Origin: Bdellovibrionia bacterium
Lineage (GTDB): Bacteria > Bdellovibrionota > Bdellovibrionia > Bdellovibrionales > JAGQZY01
Length of the DNA: 64,000 nt
NCBI GenBank assembly: GCA_030427805.1
Contig: JAUICP010000002.1
Coordinates: forward strand, 248,001 to 312,000
Direction of reading: 5' to 3'
The notes below the pieces were generated by a model. It was not told where the DNA came from. It was given only the letters and a program-made list of their open reading frames with translations, and made no database searches. Every line of letters starts with the position of its first letter. Position 1 is the stretch's first letter. Positions 1 to 8,917 of the stretch are shown here, piece by piece. The translations under genes and the position numbers were made by a program.

Positions 1-298
<298 letters not shown>

Positions 299-420
299 AA
301 AAAATATTTACATATTTCAGTACTCTGGAAAGAAAGTACAAAATGTTTCTCAAAAAAACTTGTAATAACGCTAAGTTATTACGAGTCCCATCACATTTAT
401 TGGCTTCTAGCTATTCATTT

Positions 421-431
421 TTCAAAGAGCA
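421..431 (-). promoter_or_regulatory. boxA-like antitermination site in rRNA leader
   Basis: On the minus strand the leader reads TTGCTCTTTGAAAA, close to the boxA consensus TGCTCTTTAACA that loads the Nus antitermination complex on rRNA transcripts. It lies between the rrn promoter and the 16S 5' end, as expected. The site is seen in the sequence; its role is inferred from other bacteria. Confidence 0.6.
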
Positions 432-449
432 ATTAAGAACGTGAAGGGA

Positions 450-479
450 GTTATAAGGAAAATAGGGGGTCAGAGTCAA
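450..479 (-). promoter_or_regulatory. Sigma-70 promoter of the rRNA operon
   Basis: The minus strand has a -35 box TTGACT (474-479) and a -10 box TATAAC (450-455) separated by 18 nt, about 150 nt upstream of the 16S 5' end. Immediately upstream of the -35 box are A and T tracts (491-498 and 513-521) that resemble an UP element. This is the only strong promoter-like pair between the tRNA terminator and the 16S gene. Confidence 0.65.
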
Positions 480-521
480 TAGCCAAGGCGAAAAAAAATG
501 CGATTCGGTGATTTTTTTTTG

Positions 522-862
522 ACCATCCTCGTCAGAAAGGAGTTTATATCAATATTATATGTGTATTCGCTTTTTAACCTAATTTAGGTAGTGAATTGAT
601 TACTTTTTAAGCCTGTACTGCATTAAATTTTAATCTAATTTTTAGGGTCCATACTTTTTTACCCCTGAAAATGAGTCGGATCCTTCATGAGAATGAATAA
701 ATGGACCTGAAGAGATATATTAAGTATTTAATATTACTAGAAAAAATAAAAACATTTTTATAAAAACTGTACGCATACACCGAAAAAGAAACAGCTAAGT
801 TATGGATCTTACAGAAGGTTTTCGGAACGATTGATAAAAAAGCGAGTAAAAACTCATTGGGA
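522..862. other. AT-rich intergenic stretch with no recognised gene
   Basis: Between the upstream elements of the rRNA promoter and the tRNA-Ala terminator there are about 340 nt of AT-rich DNA. I see no convincing open reading frame, RNA gene or repeat; the short frames here overlap the tRNA or rRNA regions and lack ribosome binding sites. Confidence 0.6.
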
Positions 863-897
863 CAAAAAAAAAGCAGCCCCGTGGACTGCGTTTTTTT
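863..897 (-). terminator. Rho-independent terminator after tRNA-Ala
   Basis: The minus strand forms a stem GCAGTCC paired with GGGCTGC (one G-T pair) followed by nine T residues, directly after the tRNA 3' end. On the plus strand the same stem is followed by seven T residues, so it could work in both directions. It separates tRNA-Ala from the rRNA operon. Confidence 0.85.
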
Positions 898-901
898 AAT
901 T

Positions 902-977
<76 letters not shown>

Positions 978-999
978 ACATGGAAATATGAAGACGTAG

Positions 1000-1027
1000 T
1001 TTTTAATCAAAAGAGGAAAAAAATCAA
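1000..1027 (-). promoter_or_regulatory. Possible promoter of tRNA-Ala
   Basis: On the minus strand TTGATT (1022-1027) and TAAAAA (1000-1005) are 16 nt apart, about 22 nt upstream of the mature tRNA start. The match to consensus is only moderate in AT-rich DNA, so this is tentative. Confidence 0.3.
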
Positions 1028-1186
1028 AGCTTTTGTGAGTTCATAAGAAATTTTTTTGAGAAAAGGACTCCAAAAGGGCCAACACCGAATTTTCGATAAA
1101 AAATGCTAATGGAAAGTAGGTTAAAAAAAGAGCGAGTCGGTTCTAAATAATATCTAATCTTTTATATTTTGGGGTCACTCGATTTG

Positions 1187-1723
1187 TTAAGCGCTCGCTT
1201 TTATAGACATGGCTGGTATTCGACTCATCCACTCTCTTTCGCGAGTTAAATCAAAACCAACTTCTTCGCCACCAGCTAGTACCGATTCAAAAACACGTCT
1301 TAAAACTTCGATCTCTTCAAAGCCTTCAAGACTGTCAGCGTGTAAGGCTTCTTGAATCGCTTCAAAAACACTAACGATGTCTGGAGTTGTTACCACTTTA
1401 GGAAGTTTATCCATGTTAATTGTGGAAAGTTCAGAAGGTCTAAAGCCAATTAGAGTATCCGTAAGTAGAATCTTTTTTTCATGACCAAAATTAATCTGTA
1501 AAAAAGGTTCTCCCTTAGAGTCAACTCGCTGAATGACATTCTTAATGTCGACGTAAGCAATACCTAAACACTTACCATCAAGAATTTGAGAAACCTCAAA
1601 GTGATCCTCAAAACAGACTAGGGCAAGGCCCGAAGACTTTTTAATATAAGAGATTATCTGCTCTGCTTTGTTATTATGTTGTGTTTGTCCAGAAAAGCTC
1701 AAAATTTCTCCTTCAGAACTCAC
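1187..1723 (-). CDS. Conserved hypothetical protein, 178 aa
   Basis: I do not recognise a named domain. The protein is soluble, without signal peptide or membrane segment. Its first half is predicted beta-rich (around residues 30-90, including a charged ILLTDTLIGF-type stretch) and its second half alpha-helical, with a PKVVTTPD motif near residue 108 and a VFESVLAGGEEVGFDL stretch near the C-terminus that looks strongly conserved. The start is a GTG at 1723 without a strong ribosome binding site. It stands alone on the minus strand, divergent from the cupin gene, between tRNA-Ala and a hairpin-rich intergenic region. The coding frame is clean and long, so I believe the gene; the function is unknown. 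Confidence 0.75.
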   Translation of the reverse strand: MSSEGEILSFSGQTQHNNKAEQIISYIKKSSGLALVCFEDHFEVSQILDGKCLGIAYVDIKNVIQRVDSKGEPFLQINFGHEKKILLTDTLIGFRPSELSTINMDKLPKVVTTPDIVSVFEAIQEALHADSLEGFEEIEVLRRVFESVLAGGEEVGFDLTREREWMSRIPAMSIKASA

Positions 1724-1771
1724 ATTATTAATCGTCGATGCCTAACAAAGACTTTACGTTTCTGAATTGAT

Positions 1772-1821
1772 AAATTGCGAAAAACGCAATTTTCTGGTCT
1801 CTCTGTTTCAAGAAAAAACAG
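1772..1821. repeat. Two adjacent perfect inverted repeats between divergent genes
   Basis: AAATTGCG (1772-1779) and CGCAATTT (1785-1792) form an 8-bp perfect stem with a 5-nt A loop; CTGTTT (1803-1808) and AAACAG (1816-1821) form a second 6-bp stem. Neither is followed by a clear T run, and both lie in the divergent gap between the hypothetical gene and the cupin gene, so operator sites or 5' leader hairpins are more likely than terminators. Confidence 0.5.
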
Positions 1822-1925
1822 GACCTGATTAGTTGTTTTACAATCTGCTAGAAGATTGACCTAGACCTCATAATAATCTTGCCCATTGGGCTAGACAGTA
1901 CTAATTAAAAGGAATAGGAGGCCCA

Positions 1926-2231
1926 ATGCTCATTTCAAGATGGCAAGCCAAGGTTTTGCCGAGTTATGAACAAATTCGCACCATATTTTTAGCCGAAGAA
2001 TTACGCCCATTTGAAGAAGAGTATGAGCCCGGTGATATTGTTGAAGACCACCGTCACCCTTTTGATGAAATTCGCATGATCGTCTCAGGCGAATTGAAGA
2101 TGAATATCGCTGGAAACAACTTACTTCTCCGAGCAGGGGATCGAATCATCATTCCTTCCAACACCAAACACTCAATGGAAAACGATGGAAATGAACTCTG
2201 TGTTTGTCTCGTTGCAAATAGGCCCTTTTAA
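1926..2231 (+). CDS. Small single-domain cupin protein
   Basis: A 101-aa protein made of one cupin barrel. The metal-binding motif 1 is visible as H42-R-H44 followed by E48 (DHRHPFDEI), and the second-motif histidine is H82 in NTKHSM. The conserved 'RAGDRIIIPSNTKH' type stretch is typical of small mononuclear cupins that sense or bind a ligand or act as dioxygenase/isomerase; the substrate cannot be told. It has a strong ribosome binding site (AGGAGG, about 6 nt before ATG). Its TAA stop is directly followed by the ATG of the thioesterase gene, so the two are co-transcribed. Confidence 0.85.
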   Translation: MLISRWQAKVLPSYEQIRTIFLAEELRPFEEEYEPGDIVEDHRHPFDEIRMIVSGELKMNIAGNNLLLRAGDRIIIPSNTKHSMENDGNELCVCLVANRPF

Positions 2232-2690
2232 ATGACGACTTCTGAAATTTTCCAAGAATACATCGAAAAAGAAATTCCTCTTGCCCAATCACTTAATCTA
2301 AAAGTAACCCAGGTTGCACCTAAAGTTGTTATCGAGCTACCCATAGACGGAAATAACAATAACAAAGCCACCGCATTTGCCGGCAGTATTTCGTCGGCCC
2401 TATCTCTTGGTGGATGGATCGCGAGCCAATTTCTTGCGGATAATACTTTATCCTCAAAAACTATTGATGTTTTCATCGCTGAATCCAATATTAAATACAC
2501 CAAACCAGTACTTAAGGATTTTAAAATAGAGATTGACCCTTTTACCGAGAAATCCGTTGAATTGTTTAAAAAAATGCTCACACAAAAGTCTCGAGCAAAG
2601 ATTAAACTAACAGGAAGAGTGCTCTCAGATGGCCAACAATGTGCTGATTTCAAAGCGACCTATGCGGCCCTCGTTCAAGACTACACCTAG
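2232..2690 (+). CDS. YiiD C-terminal-type thioesterase
   Basis: A 152-aa hotdog-fold protein resembling the putative thioesterase domain of E. coli YiiD (FabY C-terminal half). The pattern 'GNNNNKATAFAGSISSAL.L.GW' around residues 40-63 matches the hotdog signature in which an N/K-x-G-T-x-F-x-G segment lines the active site. It starts immediately after the cupin stop codon. The family is thought to hydrolyse acyl-CoA or acyl-ACP; the substrate is not known. The gene is convergent to rarA with only 9 nt between the stops. Confidence 0.75.
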   Translation: MTTSEIFQEYIEKEIPLAQSLNLKVTQVAPKVVIELPIDGNNNNKATAFAGSISSALSLGGWIASQFLADNTLSSKTIDVFIAESNIKYTKPVLKDFKIEIDPFTEKSVELFKKMLTQKSRAKIKLTGRVLSDGQQCADFKATYAALVQDYT

Positions 2691-2699
2691 ACAATTCTT

Positions 2700-4001
2700 T
2701 TAGTTATCTTTCTTTCCGCGCATCCAATTTCGGTATTCATCAAGATTCTTTTCGAACCCGCGCCCCGAAGACTGGTAAAATTTTTGATCCCGAGCTTTTT
2801 CAGGTAGGTAGTCCTGCTCGATCCATCCGGTGGGACCATCTTGAGTATACTGATAGTCCTTTCCATAGCCCAACTTTTTCATTAACGGTGTCTTTGAAGA
2901 TCTTAAATGAAGTGGTACGGGCAGAGCACCGGTTTTTTCTACAAAGGAATAGGCACTGTTGATTGCCTGATAAGAAGCATTCGACTTAGGGGCGCAACTT
3001 AAATAAATCACTAACTGTGACAAATTAATACGAGCTTCAGGAAGCCCCACTGCCTCTACTGCATCTTTAGCCGCAATCGCCAAACTCAAGGCTCTCGGGT
3101 CGGCATTACCGATGTCTTCACTACTTAAAACGATCAGTCGACGAGCAATTAATATTGGATTCTCTCCAGCGATTAACATCCGTGCCAAATAGTATACTGA
3201 AGCATCTGGGTCACTCCCCCGAATACTCTTTATTAATGCTGAGAGGCAGTCGTAATGTTGATCACCATTTTTGTCATACTGAAGACTCTGATCAGAAAAA
3301 AATTGGGCTAAGTCTTCTTTAGTTAAGGAGGGAGAGTTCTCTTTGTAATCATAAAAAAGATGTTCAACGGAGTTTATAAGTTTTCTTGCGTCACCTTGAG
3401 CCCACTCGACAAGGGCCTGTCTTGCACCTTCTGTTAAACTCTCTTCAGGGATCGACAACTCAGTTAAAGCCCTATCAATGAGTTTAAGTAAATCTTTTTC
3501 TTCAATATGATTTAAAACTAACAAACGAGATCGACTCAGAAGGGCCGAGTTAACTTCATAGGAAGGATTCTCGGTGGTAGCGCCTATAAAAACGAGATCT
3601 CCACTTTCTACAAAAGGAAGTAGAACATCTTGTTGTGATTTATTAAGTTGGTGGATTTCATCGATGAAAAGTATAGTTTGTCGACCAAATTCTATGCGGT
3701 TTCGATGTCCTTGATTTCCGACTTCGCGCATTCTCTTAACTCCGAGAACCGCAGCATTTTCCGCCACAAACTCACTATCAAGTTCTTTAGATATGAGACG
3801 CGCTAAGGTGGTTTTGCCCGTTCCTGGAGGCCCCCAAAGTACGAGACTTGGAATTCTTTTTTGCTTAAGGAAGCGACTGAGAATTCCCTTTTCCCCCACC
3901 ATATGATCTTGGCCAATAACGTCTTGTAAAACTTTGGGTCGCAGTTTTTCTGCAAGTGGAATGAGACTGGAGTTTTCTTCGGTTTGTGAGAATAAGTCCA
4001 T
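2700..4001 (-). CDS. rarA: Replication-associated recombination protein A (RarA/MgsA)
   Basis: A 433-aa AAA+ ATPase of the clamp-loader family acting at stalled replication forks. Walker A GPPGTGKT is at residues 57-64 and Walker B LFIDEIH at 111-117; an ATTENPS sensor-1 segment follows, and the C-terminal half has the MgsA tetramerisation region ('[12 protein letters not shown]'-like, here [13 protein letters not shown]) typical of the family. Length matches the usual ~430-450 aa. It is transcribed on its own; about 110 nt separate it from the pil operon end upstream. Confidence 0.95.
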   Translation of the reverse strand: MDLFSQTEENSSLIPLAEKLRPKVLQDVIGQDHMVGEKGILSRFLKQKRIPSLVLWGPPGTGKTTLARLISKELDSEFVAENAAVLGVKRMREVGNQGHRNRIEFGRQTILFIDEIHQLNKSQQDVLLPFVESGDLVFIGATTENPSYEVNSALLSRSRLLVLNHIEEKDLLKLIDRALTELSIPEESLTEGARQALVEWAQGDARKLINSVEHLFYDYKENSPSLTKEDLAQFFSDQSLQYDKNGDQHYDCLSALIKSIRGSDPDASVYYLARMLIAGENPILIARRLIVLSSEDIGNADPRALSLAIAAKDAVEAVGLPEARINLSQLVIYLSCAPKSNASYQAINSAYSFVEKTGALPVPLHLRSSKTPLMKKLGYGKDYQYTQDGPTGWIEQDYLPEKARDQKFYQSSGRGFEKNLDEYRNWMRGKKDN

Positions 4002-4111
4002 GGGTCAAATAATCAGTTTTGCCGAGCCTTTTCAATGATAAAGAAATAACTCGAAATATCAAAATTTCGAGCTCTAAATCATTAGTACAATCAGGGCTCT
4101 AAGCCCCAAAC

Positions 4112-4729
4112 CTATTCTTTTTGCAGCTTAATATTGACCGTGTCTCTTTGAGGACGCTGAGTGTTATCTTCCAGATTGACCGAAAACCCAATGATAGTCA
4201 CAGTCGCAGAAGTAATAAACCGGTCATCGATATCGGGAATATCGATACCTCCAAATCTCAAGCCACATTCGATGAGAGGAACTGGCTTTGTCGCGTTGTC
4301 GTCAGATAAGATTTCACGACACCCTTCAATGCTTCCGCCATCGCAATTAACTGTTGTTAAGGCGGCGGGTACTCTTCCCCCTGATAATCCAAGCATCACA
4401 TCTAATTCGTCACCAGTAATACTGTACTCGTAATTATCAATATTGGGATCACCTTCTGGAGTTCTAACTCTAATTTCTGATACGTAGAGATCTTCAGTGG
4501 TACTCGTCCAACGAAGTCTAAAACTTGCAAAGTTAATTGAGTAGGGAGGAATTGAATCACTTCGATCGACTATGCTTTCAGCGAGATCCTGACAGTTAGG
4601 CCCCGCTCCTGGCACGAGGAGGGCTGTTTCCGGTACGATCTGTATGGAAACATCGAATTCCTGATCGTCTCCACAATAGGATAGAAGAAAGGGAACAAAA
4701 ATTAGTGTGGCTATCTTTAAGATTTTCAT
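4112..4729 (-). CDS. Hypothetical lipoprotein at the end of the pil operon
   Basis: A 205-aa protein with a lipoprotein signal peptide: hydrophobic stretch at residues 4-17 and a lipobox LLSYC with Cys19, followed by GDDQ. Asp at +3 rather than +2 does not predict inner-membrane retention in the usual rule. The mature part has even numbers of cysteines and looks beta-rich and secreted. The start ATG overlaps the pilQ stop by 4 nt, so it is the last gene of pilMNOPQ. I do not recognise the family; a role as an outer-membrane accessory of the pilus secretin is a guess from position. Confidence 0.75.
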   Translation of the reverse strand: MKILKIATLIFVPFLLSYCGDDQEFDVSIQIVPETALLVPGAGPNCQDLAESIVDRSDSIPPYSINFASFRLRWTSTTEDLYVSEIRVRTPEGDPNIDNYEYSITGDELDVMLGLSGGRVPAALTTVNCDGGSIEGCREILSDDNATKPVPLIECGLRFGGIDIPDIDDRFITSATVTIIGFSVNLEDNTQRPQRDTVNIKLQKE

Positions 4730-7041
4730 AACTCTGCAGTACTTCCTTGTAAGTCAGCGTCATCACCCAATGTTCTGTTTTTGGTGTTGAGAATCCTTGG
4801 AGTCAAAAATATGAGTAACTCATTTTTCTCTCTTGTCATATTTCTAGATTTAAACAAATTACCTATAATTGGAACATTTCTCAGCCAAGGGACTCCAAAT
4901 TCCCCTTCAGTTGCATCACTTTGATATATTCCGCCAATAACGGCGGTTTGACCGTTTCTCACGAGAACCTTGGTTTTCGCATTTCTCGTGTTAACTTCTC
5001 TCGCACCAGAGGCATCAATAGCAGCACTTGCGAAATCTCTTTGTACGTTGACATCAAGAATAACATTTCCCTCGAAGGTAATCTGTGGAGTGACATTCAA
5101 AGAAAGGGTCACATCTTTAAAGGTGACAGAAGCCTCTTCCTCTTCTCCGCCGCTTCCACTTCCTCCCGAAGATCCAGTGCTCGATGTGGCTATGATTGGA
5201 AAAGATGTTGTCTGGGCGATACTCGCCGCTTGATTGTTCAAGGTAACGATTCTCGGTGAAGATACAACTTTCACCATTGATTCACCCTCGAAAATACCTA
5301 AAAACGCGGATAAGTCGCCAATGGTATCAAACGTACCAACGTTCAATCCCGTTCGCAAACCACTCGCAGCGGACCCGGCACTAAAAGGCGTCACGTTAAA
5401 CGAAGGCCTAATACTCGCGCCTCCGCCAATATCAATATCTGTTCCGTTAAGACCAAAGTTAATTCCAAAAACTCTCGTAAAACTCTCACGAGCCTCAACG
5501 ACTTTACCTTCAATCAAAACCTGCAACGGAGGAACATCAAGGGCTCGAATCAGACGACTCGCTCGATCGATAATTTCTTGAATGTCCGTGATGATCAATG
5601 AACTCGTTCGTTCATCAGCAGTTACTTTTCCTCGAGAAGAAAGAAAGTTCTGAACCTTACCTTGAAGGTCCGAAACCTGCGCATAACTTACTGGAATCAC
5701 TTTTACTTTGAGGTTCTCAGAAATCCTGCGATTCTCTTCATCTTGTCTTTCTTTTTCTTCTTCTCCTCTCAACTTTTCTTCGGGAGCAATCCTTAAGACG
5801 ATTCCTTCTCTTCGAAATGCGAGAGCTTTCGACTTCATAACAAGAACCAAGGCTTGGTCCCAAGGTACTTCTCTCAATTTCAATGTGACGTTTCCACCAA
5901 CTTCGTCATCGAGAACCATGTTGATTCCGGCTTCTTCAGCGATCAGGTTGAGAACTGTTCTGACATCAGTATTTTGCACTTCAATACTTATTGGATTTCC
6001 AAAAAATTTATCCGAGTCTCTTTTAAGAAGAGAAATAGGGCGATTCGCAATATCGTCGGCACTGAGGGCTTGCCCCGGTATTGATTGATCGGTGGCAAGC
6101 GGTTTTTCATCAGCCGCTAAGGTCGTACCTGTTTCTTCAGGAAGTTCTTCGGCAATTTCATCTCTCAAAAATTCTTCTGAATCACTCTGAATGTCCCCAA
6201 GGTCGCTTCCGATGATCTCATCGCTAAAACCACCACCATCATCACCAACGACACCGCCATTGAGGTCGTCACCTAGGTCATTAGCAGCAACTTGAGACCC
6301 AACTACCATGATAGAATTTCCTTGCTGCTCAACAATTGCATCCGCCCCAGTTTGAAGCTGCAATACAAAGCGTGCCGTCGTTGCTCCAGAGTTTTGATAG
6401 GCATTAACGTTGGCAATCTTTTGTTGAAAGTCTTTTGTTACATAGGGTCTTTTGAATCGCGAGGGTAACTCTGTATTGGGCAGCTCTATAACTACTTGAT
6501 TTCTTTCAATTTCCCGTTGGACTCTATACTTTACCGGAGTCGAAGTTTTTATAACTAGGGTTCCACCCTTTTTAAAGGAAACGTATTGCAAGTCAGTGAC
6601 CTGGGAGTTGTAACCACCCACAGAAGAGGCTCCGACAGATGAGTTTACAACATCAGATTCTGTAATGAGGTCCGAGTCATCAGCTTGGTTTTCACCCACG
6701 AAAATATCCTGATCATCTGCTAAATCAGCAGTTAATCCATCATCTAAATCGTCATCCGCCGGAACATCTGAACCTATAATATCGGAGTCGCCAAGTTCTT
6801 CTCGAGCAAGGTCCGTCTCGATACTATCAATATCTTCTTCATCGTCGATATCTTCATCGTCATCTTCGAAATTATCATCGGTAGCACCCGACACTTCGGC
6901 CAAAGCTTCTCCGAGATCATCTTGTCCGCTTTCTTGAGCAGCAGCGGCAGCTCCTTCTTCATCTTTACTTTTAGAACTACAGGAAACACCCAGTGCGAGG
7001 CATACCGCTAAAGCGAGTATTAATTGTAACATCCTTGTCAT
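4726..7041 (-). CDS. pilQ: Type IV pilus secretin PilQ
   Basis: The 771-aa outer-membrane channel of the type IV pilus. It begins with a signal peptide ending in a lipobox (ALGVS-C21), then a very acidic Asp/Glu-rich linker (about residues 30-125), an AMIN peptidoglycan-binding domain (about 150-255), a second acidic linker, an STN/secretin N0 domain (about 350-430, with VGGNVTLKLREVPWDQAL), an N1-type domain (about 445-505) and the C-terminal secretin pore (about 560-760, with VVSSPRIVTLNNQ). The order matches PilQ of deltaproteobacteria. It follows pilP by 12 nt. The lipobox and the length of acidic sequence are unusual for PilQ. Confidence 0.95.
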   Translation of the reverse strand: MTRMLQLILALAVCLALGVSCSSKSKDEEGAAAAAQESGQDDLGEALAEVSGATDDNFEDDDEDIDDEEDIDSIETDLAREELGDSDIIGSDVPADDDLDDGLTADLADDQDIFVGENQADDSDLITESDVVNSSVGASSVGGYNSQVTDLQYVSFKKGGTLVIKTSTPVKYRVQREIERNQVVIELPNTELPSRFKRPYVTKDFQQKIANVNAYQNSGATTARFVLQLQTGADAIVEQQGNSIMVVGSQVAANDLGDDLNGGVVGDDGGGFSDEIIGSDLGDIQSDSEEFLRDEIAEELPEETGTTLAADEKPLATDQSIPGQALSADDIANRPISLLKRDSDKFFGNPISIEVQNTDVRTVLNLIAEEAGINMVLDDEVGGNVTLKLREVPWDQALVLVMKSKALAFRREGIVLRIAPEEKLRGEEEKERQDEENRRISENLKVKVIPVSYAQVSDLQGKVQNFLSSRGKVTADERTSSLIITDIQEIIDRASRLIRALDVPPLQVLIEGKVVEARESFTRVFGINFGLNGTDIDIGGGASIRPSFNVTPFSAGSAASGLRTGLNVGTFDTIGDLSAFLGIFEGESMVKVVSSPRIVTLNNQAASIAQTTSFPIIATSSTGSSGGSGSGGEEEEASVTFKDVTLSLNVTPQITFEGNVILDVNVQRDFASAAIDASGAREVNTRNAKTKVLVRNGQTAVIGGIYQSDATEGEFGVPWLRNVPIIGNLFKSRNMTREKNELLIFLTPRILNTKNRTLGDDADLQGSTAEL

Positions 7042-7053
7042 AATTCGTTCCTA

Positions 7054-7737
7054 TCATTGGTTTAGAGTCAAAATTCTCGTGTTGGAAAAAACCTTTCCTT
7101 GTTCTTCCACTGTCTCCACAAGTATGACTTCGCCCTCTCTAATGGCAGCTACATAGCCATTTCGATTTCCAAGGCGATCTTTTAATTTTACCGTTATAAT
7201 ATTCCCGTCGGGCAATTGAATAATTGCTTTTGGCTTGGCCACATTCCAAAGAATGGCCTTAACTTGTATTTGGTCTAGATTCACGGTTTGAAGAGGCAAA
7301 ACGGGCCCATGAATCGGCAAGGGTTCGAGCGGCTTTTCAACCACCGGTTGCGCGAATGGATCTTTCCTACCTTCGGCCCCATATTCATAGACGGGTAGAA
7401 ACTCTCTAACCAACTCTTTTCTAAGTTCATTGGTATCAACAAGATTGAGATCTTCTTTAAAAGGGTTGAGGATGTCTTTTGCACTGACCGGTGCTCCTTT
7501 TGGCTGAGCGACCTCAGCTGCGGGAGCCTCTTCATTTGAGCCAGCCTGTTGTGCTGCCTCTTGCCCTTTAGGGGATTTACCCTGAGTACTAGTACCATCT
7601 TGATTTTGTTCCTGACCTTCTGGACTCTGCGCAGCTCCAGTGGGCGGTTCGGGAGGAACCTCAAGAGGAGGTGGTTCTTGCGCCAAAGCAACTACTGAAC
7701 CAAAAAATAGGACTAAAAAGCAAGTTAACTTAATCAA
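7054..7737 (-). CDS. pilP: Type IV pilus assembly lipoprotein-type PilP
   Basis: A 227-aa periplasmic protein linking the PilN-PilO inner-membrane complex to PilQ. A signal peptide (residues 1-19, ending ALAQ) is followed by a long Pro/Gln/Ala-rich linker (about 20-85) and the PilP beta-domain with 'GRKDPFAQP' (the family's conserved RDPF-type motif) and 'AILWNVAKPKAIIQLPDG'. There is no cysteine lipobox, unlike classical PilP. The start overlaps the pilO stop by 4 nt. Confidence 0.92.
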   Translation of the reverse strand: MIKLTCFLVLFFGSVVALAQEPPPLEVPPEPPTGAAQSPEGQEQNQDGTSTQGKSPKGQEAAQQAGSNEEAPAAEVAQPKGAPVSAKDILNPFKEDLNLVDTNELRKELVREFLPVYEYGAEGRKDPFAQPVVEKPLEPLPIHGPVLPLQTVNLDQIQVKAILWNVAKPKAIIQLPDGNIITVKLKDRLGNRNGYVAAIREGEVILVETVEEQGKVFSNTRILTLNQ

Positions 7738-8333
7738 TTCCCATCTCCTCCGTCTGAAGAAGCCTGAGACTCAATATTATAGCGATAACCATAAACAACA
7801 GTTTGAAAGCGAAGAACAGGAGAAATAGGATCAGCCTCAATGGTACTCAGCCTGATTCCTCCCATATTAATGATACGATTAATCTTTGTTAAACGAGATA
7901 AAAAAGTCAGAATCTGCGAGTAAGTTCCCTCGATTGTCAGTTCAACGAGTAACTCTTCATAAAGAGCCGGCTCTTGATCGGTCAAGCGAGGTTGAATCTG
8001 CACTACTTTGTTACCAGACGATTCAGCCTCGGTACTGAGCAATTGCATAAAGTCCGCAATACTAAAATCAACCGGAATAAATTCGAGCATTTCCTTAAAG
8101 CGGGCATTGGTTCTACGTACTTCCTCCTGGAATTTCGCCGCATTTTGCATGGCCATTTCTGTATTAATAAGAGTCTGCTCTTTCGTCTTAAAATCTTTTT
8201 TAGACTTCTTAATCTGATCATCAATTCGACCGCCCCCATCAAATACGAGAAAGAAGTAAGCGGCTGCAATTACAAAGGTAGCTATGATCGTCTGCTGGGT
8301 CGTTAGATTCTTGATGCGATCTTCAAGTTTCAA
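7734..8333 (-). CDS. pilO: Type IV pilus assembly protein PilO
   Basis: A 199-aa bitopic inner-membrane protein: one N-terminal membrane segment (about residues 15-32, IIATFVIAAAYFFLVF), a coiled coil (about 35-90) and a ferredoxin-like periplasmic domain with 'ELTIEGTYSQILTFLSRL' typical of PilO. It forms a heterodimer with PilN. Start and stop overlap pilN and pilP by 4 nt each, indicating translational coupling. Confidence 0.92.
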   Translation of the reverse strand: MKLEDRIKNLTTQQTIIATFVIAAAYFFLVFDGGGRIDDQIKKSKKDFKTKEQTLINTEMAMQNAAKFQEEVRRTNARFKEMLEFIPVDFSIADFMQLLSTEAESSGNKVVQIQPRLTDQEPALYEELLVELTIEGTYSQILTFLSRLTKINRIINMGGIRLSTIEADPISPVLRFQTVVYGYRYNIESQASSDGGDGN

Positions 8334-8917
8334 ATCTGACCCCCCAATTTACAGGTGATTTCAAACTTGTTGAAAGTTCCGTCAGCGGTCTTCTCTTGGG
8401 CCGCCGTTTTAACATCGATTTCTTTAAAAAAGACACTCTCGTCGAGAGCTCTAATTAGCAATGGAATACCATCAGAATTAAGAGAATAGCCGATGAGCGT
8501 AAGGTCAGTACCTTCCAATACAATACCTTTCAACCAGGTTTTATCCGGCATTAGGGATTGGAGTGCGTCGAGAACTTTTAGCTGTGTGAGTCGCGCTTGG
8601 GATAACAAACGAATTTGTTCAATCTGACCTTCGATTTCCTTTTTCTTGGAGGTTACTTTTTGTACAACCTCCGAAACTTTACCAAATTTAGATATCTTTT
8701 GATTCAAGGTCGCGAGTTCTTTATTGATTTGCTTTAACTCATCCTTTTTCGAACTTACCGACATGTTTTCATAGATAAAGAGAATGATGACTAAAGAAAA
8801 CATAGTCCCAACTTTAATAATAATTTCTTTATTATTATTTTCACTCGCCTCCATGACCATATTGGTTTCATTAGGTACGGCAAGGGACATGTCTTTAGCT
8901 AAATTAACTTTAATCAC
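8330..8917 (-). CDS. pilN: Type IV pilus assembly protein PilN
   Basis: A bitopic inner-membrane protein of 195 aa. I choose the GTG at 8917 as start because it gives the family's N-terminal MIKVNLA-type PilM-binding motif and is preceded at 6 nt by a perfect AGGAGG; it overlaps the pilM stop by 8 nt. A longer frame to 8947 is possible but less likely. One membrane segment lies near residues 45-60, followed by a coiled coil and a ferredoxin-like domain. PilN contacts PilM through its N-terminus and PilO through the periplasmic part. Confidence 0.92.
   Translation of the reverse strand: MIKVNLAKDMSLAVPNETNMVMEASENNNKEIIIKVGTMFSLVIILFIYENMSVSSKKDELKQINKELATLNQKISKFGKVSEVVQKVTSKKKEIEGQIEQIRLLSQARLTQLKVLDALQSLMPDKTWLKGIVLEGTDLTLIGYSLNSDGIPLLIRALDESVFFKEIDVKTAAQEKTADGTFNKFEITCKLGGQI

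Noticed and set aside
1140-1186. Terminator after the hypothetical gene at 1187-1723
   Set aside because: A CGAGT/ACTCG pairing before seven T residues exists, but the loop is over 30 nt and the stem only 5 bp.
2228-2653. A 141-aa frame antisense to the thioesterase gene
   Set aside because: It is the reverse-strand shadow of a gene with a recognisable family and overlap-coupled start.
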